DNA from: Streptomyces sp. V3I8
GTDB taxonomy: Bacteria > Actinomycetota > Actinomycetes > Streptomycetales > Streptomycetaceae
Assembly: GCF_030817535.1 (NCBI RefSeq)
Contig: NZ_JAUSZL010000002.1
Span: forward strand, 5,022,001-5,086,000
Length of the DNA stretch: 64,000 bases
Direction of reading: 5' to 3'
Shown: positions 1-8,408 of the stretch, piece by piece
Position numbering within the stretch: position 1 is the first letter of the stretch
How the letters are laid out: every line of letters starts with the position of its first letter
Translations under genes and position numbers: made by a program
The notes under the pieces: model-generated
What the model was told of the DNA's origin: nothing
The model's input: only the letters and a program-made list of their open reading frames with translations
The model's database searches: none

Positions 1-46
1 CGAGCTGCTGCCGACCTGGCGCAGCGGCGTCGCCGCCGCGGGATGA
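1..46 (+). CDS. 3' end of an unidentified upstream gene
   Basis: The first bases read as an open frame (codons starting at base 2) ending in TGA at 44-46. That stop overlaps the ATG of the next gene in an ATGA arrangement. Only about 14 residues are visible (ELLPTWRSGVAAAG), so the product cannot be named. The overlap is typical of translational coupling and is the main reason to believe this tail is real. Confidence 0.35.
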   Translation, partial: ELLPTWRSGVAAAG

Positions 47-852
47 ACGGCCTTCACTCGATCGGCCTTCAGGTGACCGGCCTTCAGTTGACCGCCCTTC
101 AGCCGGTCGACCCCCGGCTGGTCGACCGGCTGATCGTCGTCGGCGCCGTCCTGTGGGGCGGCGTCGCCGGTCTGCTCGTGCCCCGCGCCGCGTACCGCTT
201 CTGCGTCGACCCCGACGAGCCGTGGGCGGACCGGTGCCCCGAAGGCCATCCGGTGAACGGCTGGATCGGCCCGGCCCGCTGCCGGGAGTGCGGGGCCGGG
301 GGGCGTGCGTACGGGCCCGGCACCCTTTCGGTGGCCCTCGCCACCGCTCTCGTCTGCGGGCTCCTGGCCTGCGCGACCGGCGCCCGGCCCGAGCTGGCCG
401 TCTGGCTGCTGCTCGCCCCGCCCGGCGTGCTCCTCGCCGTCGTGGACTTCCGGGTGCAGCGTCTGCCGGACGTGCTGACGCTGTCCCTGGCGGCCGCCGC
501 CCTGGTCCTGCTCGCGGGCGCCGCGGCGGCCCCCGAGCACGCGGGCGACTGGCCGACCGCGCTGTACGGGGCCCTGGCGCTCGGTGCCGGCTACTTCGTC
601 CTTTTCCTCGTCAGCCCCGACGGGATGGGCTTCGGGGACGTGAAACTCGCCCTCGGCCTCGGGGCCGTCCTCGGCTGGTACGGCTGGGGGACCGTGCTGC
701 TCGGCACGTTCGCGGGGTTCCTGTACGGCGGCCTGTACGGGGCGGTGCTCGTCGTCGCCCGCCGGGCCGGGCGCAAGACGTCCATCCCCTTCGGCCCGTT
801 CCTGATCGCCGGCGCCCTCACGGGCCTGCTCGTCGGGGCGTACGCCGCCTGA
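43..852 (+). CDS. Prepilin peptidase, A24 family
   Basis: This is an integral-membrane aspartic peptidase of the type IV prepilin peptidase family, expected to cleave leader peptides of pilin- or Flp-like substrates at the membrane. The two catalytic aspartates are D135 (in VVDFRVQRLP) and D199 in the hallmark GFGDVKL. Hydrophobic segments cover roughly residues 30-48, 96-134, 142-162, 172-190 and 202-238, and IPFGPFL near 248 is the usual C-terminal motif. Cysteines at 54, 65, 80 and 83 look like a loose version of the cytoplasmic zinc-binding loop. At 269 aa the length is normal. The start ATG overlaps the stop of the upstream frame. No pilin or secretion ATPase gene lies nearby, so the substrate is unknown. 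The N-terminus carries a pentapeptide repeat (GLHSI/GLQVT/GLQLT/ALQPV). Confidence 0.85.
   Translation: MNGLHSIGLQVTGLQLTALQPVDPRLVDRLIVVGAVLWGGVAGLLVPRAAYRFCVDPDEPWADRCPEGHPVNGWIGPARCRECGAGGRAYGPGTLSVALATALVCGLLACATGARPELAVWLLLAPPGVLLAVVDFRVQRLPDVLTLSLAAAALVLLAGAAAAPEHAGDWPTALYGALALGAGYFVLFLVSPDGMGFGDVKLALGLGAVLGWYGWGTVLLGTFAGFLYGGLYGAVLVVARRAGRKTSIPFGPFLIAGALTGLLVGAYAA
46..105 (+). repeat. Four tandem 15-bp units at start of prepilin peptidase gene
   Basis: Four consecutive 15-bp units sharing the core GGCCTTCA (GCCCTTCA in the last) fill 46-105. They are in frame and encode a repeated five-residue motif, so unit changes would not break the reading frame. This may be recent slippage, or the true start may lie further downstream. 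Confidence 0.7.
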
Positions 853-923
853 CGTCGGGTGATCACATCGGCTGGCGTACGCTGGATCAGTCCGTCCACA
901 CCCCTATGAAAGGGACCGCTCCG

Positions 924-2123
924 GTGACCGAGAAGGCCGATCTCCAGTCCGTTCTCGACCGTGCCGCCGAGGGTGGGCGGATCACCCCCGAAGAGGCGCT
1001 CGACCTCTACCGCGACGCCCCGCTGCACGCGCTGGGCGCCGCCGCCGACGCCGTGCGCCGCCGCCGGTACGCCGGTACGGAGCACATCGCGACGTACATC
1101 ATCGAGCGGAACATCAACTACACGAACGTCTGCGTCACGGCGTGCAAGTTCTGCGCGTTCTACGCCCCGCCCAAGGACACCGCCAAGGGCTGGACGCGCG
1201 ACCTGGACGACATCCTGCGCCGGTGCGCGGAGACCGTCGAGCTGGGCGGCACGCAGATCATGTTCCAGGGCGGGCACCACCCCGACTTCGGCGTCGAGTA
1301 CTACGAGGAGCACTTCGCCGCGATCAAGGCGGCGTACCCGCAGCTCGTCATCCACAGCCTGGGGGCGAGCGAGGTCGAGCACATGGCCCGGATCTCCGGG
1401 GTGAGCGTGGAGGAGGCCATCACGCGCATCCACGCGGCCGGGCTCGACTCCTTCGCCGGCGCCGGCGCGGAACTGCTGCCGGCGCGGCCGCGCAAGGCCA
1501 TCGCCCCGCTGAAGGAGAGCGGCGAGCGGTGGCTGGAGATCATGGAGACCGCGCACGGCCTGGGCGTGGAGTCCACGTCCACCATGCTGATGGGCACCGG
1601 CGAGACCAACGCCGAGCGCATCGAGCACCTGCGGATGATCCGTGACGTACAGGACCGGACGGGCGGCTTCCGCGCCTTCATCCCGTACACGTACCAGCCC
1701 GAGAACAACCACCTCAAGGGGCGTACGCAGGCGACGCTCTTCGAGTACCTGCGGATGATCGCCATCGCGCGGCTCTTCATGGACAACGTCGCCCACATCC
1801 AGGGCTCGTGGCTCACCACCGGCAAGGAGGTCGGCCAGCTGTCGCTGCACTACGGCGCGGACGACCTCGGTTCGATCATGCTGGAGGAGAACGTCGTCTC
1901 CTCCGCCGGTGCCAAGCACCGCTCGAACCGGATGGAGATCATCGACCTCATCCGCAAGGCGGGGCGGGTACCGGCGCAGCGGGCCACGACGTACGAGCAC
2001 CTCGTCGTCCACGAGGACCCGGCGAAGGACCCCGTCGACGATCGGGTGCAGTCGCACATCTCGTCGACCGCGATCGAGGGCGGGACGGCGCACCCCGAGC
2101 TGAAGCTGCTCGCGTCCAACTAG
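924..2123 (+). CDS. mqnC: Cyclic dehypoxanthinyl futalosine synthase MqnC
   Basis: This radical-SAM enzyme of the futalosine menaquinone pathway cyclises dehypoxanthine futalosine. The 399-aa protein carries the CX3CX2C cluster motif as C70, C74 and C77 (NVCVTACKFC), followed by the family blocks YAPPKDTAKGW, MFQGGHHPDFG and LGASEVEH. The C-terminal half is intact. The reading frame stays open far upstream, but homology begins at VTEKADLQ, so I take GTG 924, preceded by AAAGGGA at 909-914; ATG 906 is an alternative. It stands alone in the pathway here, because mqnA, B and D are not in the window. Its presence shows that this organism makes menaquinone through futalosine rather than chorismate/MenF. 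Confidence 0.93.
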   Translation: MTEKADLQSVLDRAAEGGRITPEEALDLYRDAPLHALGAAADAVRRRRYAGTEHIATYIIERNINYTNVCVTACKFCAFYAPPKDTAKGWTRDLDDILRRCAETVELGGTQIMFQGGHHPDFGVEYYEEHFAAIKAAYPQLVIHSLGASEVEHMARISGVSVEEAITRIHAAGLDSFAGAGAELLPARPRKAIAPLKESGERWLEIMETAHGLGVESTSTMLMGTGETNAERIEHLRMIRDVQDRTGGFRAFIPYTYQPENNHLKGRTQATLFEYLRMIAIARLFMDNVAHIQGSWLTTGKEVGQLSLHYGADDLGSIMLEENVVSSAGAKHRSNRMEIIDLIRKAGRVPAQRATTYEHLVVHEDPAKDPVDDRVQSHISSTAIEGGTAHPELKLLASN

Positions 2124-2127
2124 CGCG

Positions 2128-2580
2128 GTGGCACTGACGATCCACGCCGCGGACGGGCTGCGGTACGCCTGGGACGACTCCGGTCCGGTCACGGACGGGG
2201 CCGTCGCCGTGGAGGGGGACCGGGTCGCCGCGACGGGTTCCCTGGCGGACCTCCGGGAACGCTTTCCGGGTGCCCGCGTGCGGCGGTGGCCCGGGGTGCT
2301 CGGGCCCGCGCTGGTCCACGGAGGTCCGGTGCCGGACGCGCCGACGCCGCGTGAACGGGTGCACGCGCTGCTGCGGCGGGGAGCGGTGGCGGTGCTGGCG
2401 GAGTTCGCGGACGCGTCCGGGGTGCGGGGGGCCGCCGAGCGCAACGGTGTGGTCGTGCTGGACCGGGCGCGGCCCGCGGTGATCGTCGACGGGGGGCGGG
2501 CCGATCTCGCCGTGTTCGGCGAGGACGGGGTGTGCCTCGCGACGGTGTGTGCGGGGCGGTTGGTGCATCGCCGCCGGTAG
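2128..2580 (+). CDS. Imidazolonepropionase-like domain protein, short
   Basis: A 150-aa protein starting with GTG only 4 nt after the mqnC stop, so probably co-transcribed. The sequence pattern (GAVAVEGDRVAATGSLADLRERFP, then late RADLAVFGEDGVCLATVCAGRLVH) is that of the composite beta-sandwich found at the two ends of amidohydrolases such as imidazolonepropionase or cytosine deaminase. The intervening metal-binding TIM barrel is missing: no HxH motif and no downstream metal-site His/Asp residues are visible. It is therefore unlikely to be a hydrolase by itself. Its function is unknown; the tight linkage to mqnC is the only clue. It could be a natural mini-protein or a decayed enzyme. Confidence 0.65.
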   Translation: MALTIHAADGLRYAWDDSGPVTDGAVAVEGDRVAATGSLADLRERFPGARVRRWPGVLGPALVHGGPVPDAPTPRERVHALLRRGAVAVLAEFADASGVRGAAERNGVVVLDRARPAVIVDGGRADLAVFGEDGVCLATVCAGRLVHRRR

Positions 2581-2606
2581 CTCCGCCGGTAGCTCCGCCG
2601 GTAGCT
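2571..2606 (+). repeat. Three perfect 12-bp tandem repeats over the stop codon
   Basis: Three identical 12-mers (CCGCCGGTAGCT) run from 2571 to 2606, with a degenerate fourth after them. Each contains TAG, and the first TAG is the stop of the preceding gene, so the array supplies repeated stops in the same frame. Confidence 0.75.
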
Positions 2607-2640
2607 CCGCTGACGGCTTCGCCGGTTGTGCGTTTTCGGG

Positions 2641-2753
2641 TGCGGCTCCGTCGTGGCCGGTCGCGCAGTTCCCCGCGCCCCTGGGTGGGCCGGGCTCGCC
2701 CGTGCTTTCCAGGGGCGCGGGGAACCGTGCGGCCGGCCCCCGCCGGTCCGCGG
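2641..2753. repeat. Inverted pair of the dispersed GC-rich repeat; likely bidirectional terminator
   Basis: Two copies of a recurrent element face each other. GTTCCCCGCGCCCCT at 2668-2682 and its perfect complement AGGGGCGCGGGGAAC at 2711-2725 form 15-bp arms around a 28-nt loop. The 25-30 bp outside each core also resemble the other copies in this window (31.96, 43.65 and 51.88 kb). The pair lies between the convergent ends of the 2128-2580 gene and the GH18 gene, where a two-way terminator is expected. No T-run follows, which is usual in Streptomyces. Confidence 0.75.
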
Positions 2754-2771
2754 ACGGGAGACGGCCGGGAG

Positions 2772-3818
2772 TCATCCCGTGAACGCCTCGGCGAACGCAC
2801 CCGCCTCCTGCTCGACCCCGCTGCAGTTCGTCGCCGCGTCGTCCGAGGACGCGTCGTCCTCCTCGCACTCCTGGTCCCGGAACGTCGACCACATCGACAC
2901 CCACGCGACCCCCTTCTCCTCCGCGAAGGAACGGACCTGCGCCGCGTCGGACAGTGAGAACGTCTCGTTGGCCACGTCGTTCACGCCGAGCATCGACGTG
3001 AGCGCGAGTCCCTTCCACGCCCCCTCGTCCGACAGCCCGAAGACCTTCTCCAGCTGGTCGTGCGCGGCCTGGGCCGACGTCTCGGCGTAGTCGCCCATGT
3101 CCTCGTCGTACGTGCTGCCGTAGTTCATCGTCATGATGTTGACCGTGGACACCTGCACCCCGTGGTCGTTGGCGGACTCCAGCAGCGCGACGCCGTCGTC
3201 GTCGAGCCCGGACGGCATGACGGGCAGCGTGAAGGTGACCGCCAGGTCGTCGCGCTCCTCCTGCAGCAGCGCGATCGCCTCCGAGCGCAGCGCCACCGAG
3301 CCGGAGTCCGTCAACTGCGTGCCCTCGACGTCGAAGTCGGCCTCCGTGGCCCCGGCGGCGTCGAGCGCCCGCCCGTAGGCGTCGGCCAGCTCGGCCGCAC
3401 TGTCACAGGCCGAGGCCAGCTCCTTGCCGGACGCCCCGCCGAAGGAGACCCGCACGGAGGCCCCGGAGCCGGTCAGCGCCGAGATGCGGGACTTCACCGC
3501 GGAGTCGCCGATCGCGGTCGTACCGTTCCACTTCGGCGTACAACTGCTGCCGTCCGCGATGACGAACGCCAGGTTGTACGTCGACGCCGACCCGGCCGAG
3601 TCGTTGTCGGAGGCGGTGGTGGCGCTGACGTACGGCGCGTAGGCGGTGCCCGACGCCGAGCCGGTCGTGCCCGACGCGCCCTGGGAGGGCGACGCACTGC
3701 TCTGCGGACGGCTCGTGGACGACGAGCCGCCGGAGTCGTCCGTACCCGGGGAACACCCCGCGCAGGCAAGGGCGATCACGCAGACGAGCCCGGCAGCCGG
3801 CTTCAGGAAAGTCCTCAT
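2772..3818 (-). CDS. Secreted GH18 chitinase-like lipoprotein
   Basis: A 348-aa exported protein. Residues 1-22 (MRTFLKPAAG then a hydrophobic core ending in CAGC) look like a lipoprotein signal with C22 as the acylated residue, followed by a Ser/Thr/Gly-rich linker to about residue 58. The catalytic domain has a GH18 pattern: RVSFGGASG, then DFDVE at 161-165 giving the DxE catalytic pair, then NIMTMNYG, and a late VSMWS strand. GH18 enzymes hydrolyse beta-1,4-GlcNAc polymers or related glycans. The frame is open 83 codons further upstream, but I chose the ATG with the signal sequence. It diverges from a polysaccharide synthesis locus, so it may remodel that polymer; this is inference. Confidence 0.8.
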   Translation of the reverse strand: MRTFLKPAAGLVCVIALACAGCSPGTDDSGGSSSTSRPQSSASPSQGASGTTGSASGTAYAPYVSATTASDNDSAGSASTYNLAFVIADGSSCTPKWNGTTAIGDSAVKSRISALTGSGASVRVSFGGASGKELASACDSAAELADAYGRALDAAGATEADFDVEGTQLTDSGSVALRSEAIALLQEERDDLAVTFTLPVMPSGLDDDGVALLESANDHGVQVSTVNIMTMNYGSTYDEDMGDYAETSAQAAHDQLEKVFGLSDEGAWKGLALTSMLGVNDVANETFSLSDAAQVRSFAEEKGVAWVSMWSTFRDQECEEDDASSDDAATNCSGVEQEAGAFAEAFTG

Positions 3819-4126
3819 CGCGCATGCTCCCACTCTCGTGATTTCTGTCTCAGCACGGAAACAAAGTGCGTTTCCGAAGTGGAAATGTCTCACGAACAGC
3901 CCCGCCGCACGAAGACAGGCAATCCATGGGAAAGCGGAAGCCCGTTCCCGGCAAATAGGGTGAACAGGGCATCCATATAGGGATATTGGGCATCTTCTCG
4001 GCGTTCCCCGCTCCGCCTCGCGATCAAGCAATCTCTCAGGAAAAAGACAGACTCGGAGATTTCTCATGGCCGTCTCACAACAGAATCAGAGTTTCGGTCA
4101 CATAAAGGCTCCCTAATATCCGGGGA
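3819..4126. other. Divergent promoter region, AT-richer than neighbours
   Basis: This 308-bp gap separates the GH18 gene from the polysaccharide locus. It is clearly richer in A and T than the flanking genes, with A- and T-runs around 3840-4080. It contains a GGAAAC/GTTTCC dyad near the GH18 start. TAATAT at 4114-4119, seven bases before the ATG at 4127, suits a -10 box for a leaderless or nearly leaderless transcript. I see no gene in it. Confidence 0.5.
3857..3885. promoter_or_regulatory. Operator-like dyad upstream of the GH18 gene
   Basis: GGAAAC at 3857-3862 and GTTTCC at 3870-3875 form a perfect inverted repeat with a 7-nt spacer. A third GGAAA follows at 3881-3885. The dyad starts 39 bp upstream of the GH18 start codon, a sensible place for a regulator. 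It does not resemble the DasR site (TGGTCTAGACCA type) that I would expect at a chitinase gene. Confidence 0.35.
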
Positions 4127-4603
4127 ATGCATTCCGAGCCTGCCATCGAATCCCGCGCCGCCGTGCGTGGCCGCCGCCGCAAACGTGGCAACGGGTCCAA
4201 CGGGCCCGCGGACGGTCCCGTGTTCGTTGACAACTCCGGGCGCAGAGCCAGGCTGCTGCGCAGGGTCGGCACCCTCCTCGGCGCCGTCTGCGTCGGGTAC
4301 GCGGTCGTGCTCGGCATGGCGTTCATGGGCTGGGGCACCTCGCTGACCCCGTCCTCGCTGCTGCCCTTCGGGGCCGGCGGTCCCGACGGCGGCCAGAACT
4401 CCGGACCCGGCGGCGGACTCCAGCCGCAGGGCGGCACCGGCAGCCCGCCGGCGCGGCCCACCGGCGCCCCGCCCTCGGGTGTCGCCACCGGCGCCGCCCC
4501 CACCGCCGCCCCGTCGGCCCCCGCCGCCGCTTCCTCGGCCCCCGCCTCGTCCTCGTCCTCGTCCCCGTCCTCGTCCGCGTCCGCCTCCGCGGCCGCCAAC
4601 TGA
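4127..4603 (+). CDS. Small single-pass membrane protein with Pro/Ser/Ala-rich tail
   Basis: A 158-aa protein with a basic N-terminus (RRRKRGNG near 17-24, RRARLLRR near 39-46), one hydrophobic segment at about 47-70, and an outward tail of about 85 residues made almost only of Gly, Pro, Ala and Ser. No catalytic motif is visible. It begins an apparent three-gene unit with the deacetylase/glycosyltransferase 19 nt downstream. Its topology and position suggest an accessory subunit of polysaccharide export or assembly, comparable to MatA next to MatB in Streptomyces, but similarity to MatA is not demonstrated. The start may be leaderless. Confidence 0.65.
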   Translation: MHSEPAIESRAAVRGRRRKRGNGSNGPADGPVFVDNSGRRARLLRRVGTLLGAVCVGYAVVLGMAFMGWGTSLTPSSLLPFGAGGPDGGQNSGPGGGLQPQGGTGSPPARPTGAPPSGVATGAAPTAAPSAPAAASSAPASSSSSSPSSSASASAAAN

Positions 4604-4622
4604 CCGGAACGCACCCACACAC

Positions 4623-6935
4623 ATGGCTACCACCACGCCCCCGCGCGGCCGCCGGCGCGCGCCCTCCCGGATGACCCGGGCCGCGGGCCGGGCCGCGGCG
4701 CTGCAGAAACCGCGCGTCATCCTCGCCCTGCTGCTCCTCCTCGCCCTCACCAGCGTGATGCTGCTCGACGGCTATCTGCGCGCCGAGGTCGGCGGCGACG
4801 AGCGCGTCCGCAGCAACGCCAGTTCCAGCAAGGTCCCGGACAAGGTCATCGACGGCGGGCCGATCCTCTCCTTCAGGAACGGCCGGGCGCAGACCCGCTC
4901 CGTCCCGGAGAAGACCATCGCGCTCACCTTCGACGACGGCCCCAACCCCGACTGGACGCCGCAGATCCTGAAGATCCTGGAGGAGAACGACGTCCCCGGC
5001 ACGTTCTTCGTGGTCGGCTCGATGGTCTCGCGCTACCCGGGCATCGTGAACGACCTGGTGGACCAGGGCAACGAGGTCGGCATCCACACCTTCACGCACG
5101 TCGACCTCTCGTACCAGAGCGACGCCCGCATCAAGCGGGAGATGGCCCAGACGCAGCTCGCGCTGGCCGGCGCGGCGGGCATCACGACGACGCTGTTCCG
5201 GGCCCCGTACTCCTCAGAGACGGACGCCATCGACAACTACAGCTGGCCCGTCTACAAGAAGCTCGGCGCGGAGGGGTACACCAGCGTCTTCGTCGACACC
5301 GACAGCGACGACTGGAAACGGCCCGGCGTCTCGAAGATCATCAAGTGGGCCACGCCGTCGAAGAACAAGGGTGCCTCGGTCCTCTTCCACGACGCGGGCG
5401 GTGAGCGGTCGCAGACGGTCGAGGCGCTCGGCACCTACATCAGGAAGATGAAGGCGAAGGGCTACACCTTCACCACCATCAGCGGCGCCGTGCAGCAGGC
5501 GGACGCGGAGGACCAGCAGGCGGACGCGGACGCAGGTGCGGACGCGGGCGCCCAGCCCGGCGGACAGGTGCCCGGCGGCCCGCAGGGCCAGGGGGCCGGG
5601 GGAGCCGGAGCGGCCGGGGGCAACGGCCTCCAGGCCGCGCACCGCACCGCCACCGGCACCACCCTCTACGAGGGCAAGGCCCTGGTCGCGGCGGTCGCCG
5701 TCGCGGAGTGGACCGTACCGGGGCTCGCGACCGGCCTCGCCGTCGTGGGCGTCGCCGTCATGGGCCGCTTCGGCATGATGCTGGTCCTCGCCCGCAGGCA
5801 CTACCGCAGACGCAACAGGCGCCGGTTCAGCTGGGGGCCGACCGTCACCCGGCCGGTCAGCGTCGTCGTGCCCGCGTACAACGAGAAGGAGTGCATCGCC
5901 AACACCCTCGCCTCGCTGGCCCTGAGCACCCATCCGATCGAGATCATCGTCGTGGACGACGGTTCGACGGACGGCACCTCCGAGATCTCGCGCGAAGCGG
6001 CCCGGTCGCTGGGCATGACGAACGTCCGGGTCATCCGCCAGGAGAACGCGGGCAAACCGGCCGCGCTCAACAACGGTGTGCGCAACGCCGGCCACGACAT
6101 CGTCGTGATGATGGACGGCGACACGGTCTTCGAGGCCGACACCGTACGGCACCTGGTGCAGCCCTTCGCCGATCCCGGGGTCGGGGCGGTCGCGGGCAAC
6201 GCGAAGGTCGGCAACCGGAACACGATCATCGGCGCCTGGCAGCACATCGAGTACGTGATGGGCTTCAACCTCGACCGCCGTATGTACGACCTGCTGCGCT
6301 GCATGCCCACCATCCCGGGCGCGATCGGCGCGTTCCGCAGGGAGGCGGTGCTCGCGGTCGGCGGGATGAGCGAGGACACGCTCGCCGAGGACACCGACAT
6401 CACCATCGCCATGCACCGGGAGGGCTGGCGGGTCGTCTACCAGGAGCACGCCAAGGCCTGGACCGAGGCGCCGGGCTCGCTCAAGCAGCTGTGGTCGCAG
6501 CGCTACCGGTGGTCGTACGGGACCATGCAGGCGCTGTGGAAGCACCGCGGGTCCCTGACGGACAAGGGGCCCTCGGGCCGGTTCGGGCGGGTCGGCATGC
6601 CGCTGGTGGTGATCTTCCAGATCGTCACGCCCGTCTTCGCCCCGCTGATCGACGTGTTCACCGTCTACTCGATGATCTTCATCGACTTCAAGGCGTCGCT
6701 GCTCGCCTGGCTGGCTGTCCTGTGCGTCCAGCTGGTCTGCGCGGCGTACGCGTTCCGGCTCGACCGGGAGAAGTACCGGTACCTGCTGATGATGCCGCTG
6801 CAGCAGCTCGCGTACCGGCAGATGATGTACCTCGTCCTGATCCACTCGTGCGTCACGGCCCTCACGGGCGGCCGCCTGCGCTGGCAGAAGCTGAAGCGCA
6901 CGGGGGAGGTCGGTACGCCGACGGGGGCGAGCTGA
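4623..6935 (+). CDS. Bifunctional polysaccharide deacetylase / GT2 glycosyltransferase
   Basis: A 770-aa fusion. One transmembrane helix (31-49) precedes an extracellular NodB-type carbohydrate esterase 4 domain (about 95-290) with TFDDGP (D104, D105) and the metal-binding H155 and H159 in HTFTH. A Gly/Ala/Gln-rich linker (292-338) and hydrophobic segments near 353-390 lead to a cytoplasmic family-2 glycosyltransferase with DDGSTDG at 445-451, DGD at 498-500, ED at 589-590 and QRYRW at 626-630. This is the motif set of processive synthases such as cellulose, chitin and PNAG synthases. C-terminal membrane helices follow. The MatB protein that makes Streptomyces poly-N-acetylglucosamine has the same fused architecture. 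A beta-linked GlcNAc-type polymer, synthesised and partly deacetylated at the membrane, is the best prediction. The ATG at 4623 was chosen because homology and the TM helix start there. Confidence 0.87.
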   Translation: MATTTPPRGRRRAPSRMTRAAGRAAALQKPRVILALLLLLALTSVMLLDGYLRAEVGGDERVRSNASSSKVPDKVIDGGPILSFRNGRAQTRSVPEKTIALTFDDGPNPDWTPQILKILEENDVPGTFFVVGSMVSRYPGIVNDLVDQGNEVGIHTFTHVDLSYQSDARIKREMAQTQLALAGAAGITTTLFRAPYSSETDAIDNYSWPVYKKLGAEGYTSVFVDTDSDDWKRPGVSKIIKWATPSKNKGASVLFHDAGGERSQTVEALGTYIRKMKAKGYTFTTISGAVQQADAEDQQADADAGADAGAQPGGQVPGGPQGQGAGGAGAAGGNGLQAAHRTATGTTLYEGKALVAAVAVAEWTVPGLATGLAVVGVAVMGRFGMMLVLARRHYRRRNRRRFSWGPTVTRPVSVVVPAYNEKECIANTLASLALSTHPIEIIVVDDGSTDGTSEISREAARSLGMTNVRVIRQENAGKPAALNNGVRNAGHDIVVMMDGDTVFEADTVRHLVQPFADPGVGAVAGNAKVGNRNTIIGAWQHIEYVMGFNLDRRMYDLLRCMPTIPGAIGAFRREAVLAVGGMSEDTLAEDTDITIAMHREGWRVVYQEHAKAWTEAPGSLKQLWSQRYRWSYGTMQALWKHRGSLTDKGPSGRFGRVGMPLVVIFQIVTPVFAPLIDVFTVYSMIFIDFKASLLAWLAVLCVQLVCAAYAFRLDREKYRYLLMMPLQQLAYRQMMYLVLIHSCVTALTGGRLRWQKLKRTGEVGTPTGAS

Positions 6936-8323
6936 TGGGCTCGCACCGCCGGGTCGGACGCCCACCGGCGACGGAGCCCCGACCGGTGACACCCCGCCCG
7001 ACGCCGGAGCCGACACCGCGGCCGACGCCGGAGCCGGCACCGCGGCCGGAGCCGGGGTCTCTGACGGAGCCGGCGCCGTGGCCGGAGCCGGCGCCGTGGC
7101 CCGAGACCGGGCCTCGGACGGAGCCCCTGCCGTGGGTGGAGACCACGCCGCAGGCGGAGAGCCCACCGCAGGCGGAGAGCCCGCCGAGGACGGAGGGGGC
7201 GCCGGGGACGGAGGGGGCGCCGGGGACGGAAGGGGCGCCGGGGACGGAGGGGGCGCCGTGGGCCGAAGGGGCGCCGAAGGCGCGCCGGGGCGGAGGCCGT
7301 GACCGGTATTTCGACACCCTCCGGGCCGTCGCCCTCGTCCGTGTCGTCACGTACCACACCTTCGGGTGGGCCTGGGCGGGCATGGTGCTGCCGTCCATGG
7401 GCATCATGTTCGCGCTCGCCGGGACCCTGATGGCGAAGTCCCTGGAGCGCCCCGCGCTCAAGGTGATCAGGAGCCGGGTCCGCCGGCTCCTGCCGCCCTT
7501 CTGGTTCTGGGGATTCTTCGTCGTCGCCGCGATGCTGGTCCACGGCTGGATGCCGGGTTGGCAGATCGTCTACTGGATCGTGCCGCTCGGTGATCCGCCG
7601 GGCAACGCGTGGGGCGAGCAGGCCTGGGAGATCCTCTGGTACCTGCGGACGTACCTCTGGTTCGTCCTGCTGTCGCCCCTGCTGCTCAGGGTCTTCCGGT
7701 CGGCCCCGGTCGCGGTCCTGGTCCTCTCCCTCGCCCCGATCGTCATCGTCCAGTTCCTCTGGACCCCGCCGGACGACCGCTTCGGCACCGGGATCGTCGA
7801 CCTGGCCACGTACCTGTTCTGCTGGGTCCTCGGCTTCGCGCACCGCGACGGCGTCCTGGAGCGGCTGCGCCCGCTCGCCGTCACCGCCCTCTCGCTCGCC
7901 GCGATCGGCTACGGCGGCTGGTACGCCTTCACGCACCAGGCCGGGACGGGTTCGTACGACCTCGACGACATCCCGTATGCCCAGGCGTTCTGGTCGGCGG
8001 GGTTCGTGACGCTGCTGATGTACGCGAAGGCGCGCCTCGGCATCGACTTCGCGTGGCTGGCCCGCTTCCGGCGCCTCGACCGGATCGTACGGATCTTCAA
8101 CGCCCGCGCGGTGACCCTCTACCTCTGGCACGAACTCGCGCTGATCCTCGCCGTCCCGCTGATCGACACGTTCTGGAACGTGCCGGCCTTCGAGACGTAT
8201 CTGCCGCTGGAGAGCCAGTGGTTCATGTTCGGGGTCGGCTGGGTCCTCATCGCCGTGTTCGTGCTGCTGTGCGGATGGGTGGAGGACGTGGCGGCGAGGA
8301 CGAGGCCGAGGCTGCTGCCCTGA
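6935..8323 (+). CDS. Acyltransferase 3 family membrane protein with Pro/Glu-rich N-terminus
   Basis: A 462-aa integral-membrane O-acyltransferase. Its ATG overlaps the previous stop (TGATG), so it is translationally coupled to the glycosyltransferase. The first 115 residues are Pro/Glu/Thr/Ala-rich and include in-frame repeats (TEGAPG, AESPPQ). The acyltransferase domain starts at [20 protein letters not shown], with the conserved Arg and His of the family, and contains about ten hydrophobic helices. Such enzymes usually O-acetylate extracellular polysaccharides. Here the probable substrate is the polymer made by the upstream synthase; that link is inferred from operon structure. A hairpin at 8369-8405 follows the gene. 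Confidence 0.82.
   Translation: MGSHRRVGRPPATEPRPVTPRPTPEPTPRPTPEPAPRPEPGSLTEPAPWPEPAPWPETGPRTEPLPWVETTPQAESPPQAESPPRTEGAPGTEGAPGTEGAPGTEGAPWAEGAPKARRGGGRDRYFDTLRAVALVRVVTYHTFGWAWAGMVLPSMGIMFALAGTLMAKSLERPALKVIRSRVRRLLPPFWFWGFFVVAAMLVHGWMPGWQIVYWIVPLGDPPGNAWGEQAWEILWYLRTYLWFVLLSPLLLRVFRSAPVAVLVLSLAPIVIVQFLWTPPDDRFGTGIVDLATYLFCWVLGFAHRDGVLERLRPLAVTALSLAAIGYGGWYAFTHQAGTGSYDLDDIPYAQAFWSAGFVTLLMYAKARLGIDFAWLARFRRLDRIVRIFNARAVTLYLWHELALILAVPLIDTFWNVPAFETYLPLESQWFMFGVGWVLIAVFVLLCGWVEDVAARTRPRLLP
7186..7275 (+). repeat. 18-bp in-frame tandem repeats in acyltransferase N-terminus
   Basis: An 18-bp unit (ACGGAGGGGGCGCCGGGG and close variants) is repeated four to five times and encodes TEGAPG. It lies in the disordered N-terminal extension, where slippage would be tolerated. 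Confidence 0.7.
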
Positions 8324-8368
8324 GGGGCCCGTCCGACCGCCGCCACGGCGGTGGCGGCACCGACCGGC

Positions 8369-8405
8369 GTACGGGCCGGGTGCCGGGGAGTCACCCGGCC
8401 CGTAC
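8369..8405 (+). terminator. Perfect 14-bp hairpin between acyltransferase gene and menG
   Basis: GTACGGGCCGGGTG (8369-8382) and its exact complement (8392-8405) enclose a 9-nt loop. The hairpin lies downstream of the acyltransferase stop and ends 15 nt before the menG start. It can terminate the polysaccharide operon, which means menG needs its own promoter immediately next to the hairpin. Confidence 0.65.
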
Positions 8406-8408
8406 TGC

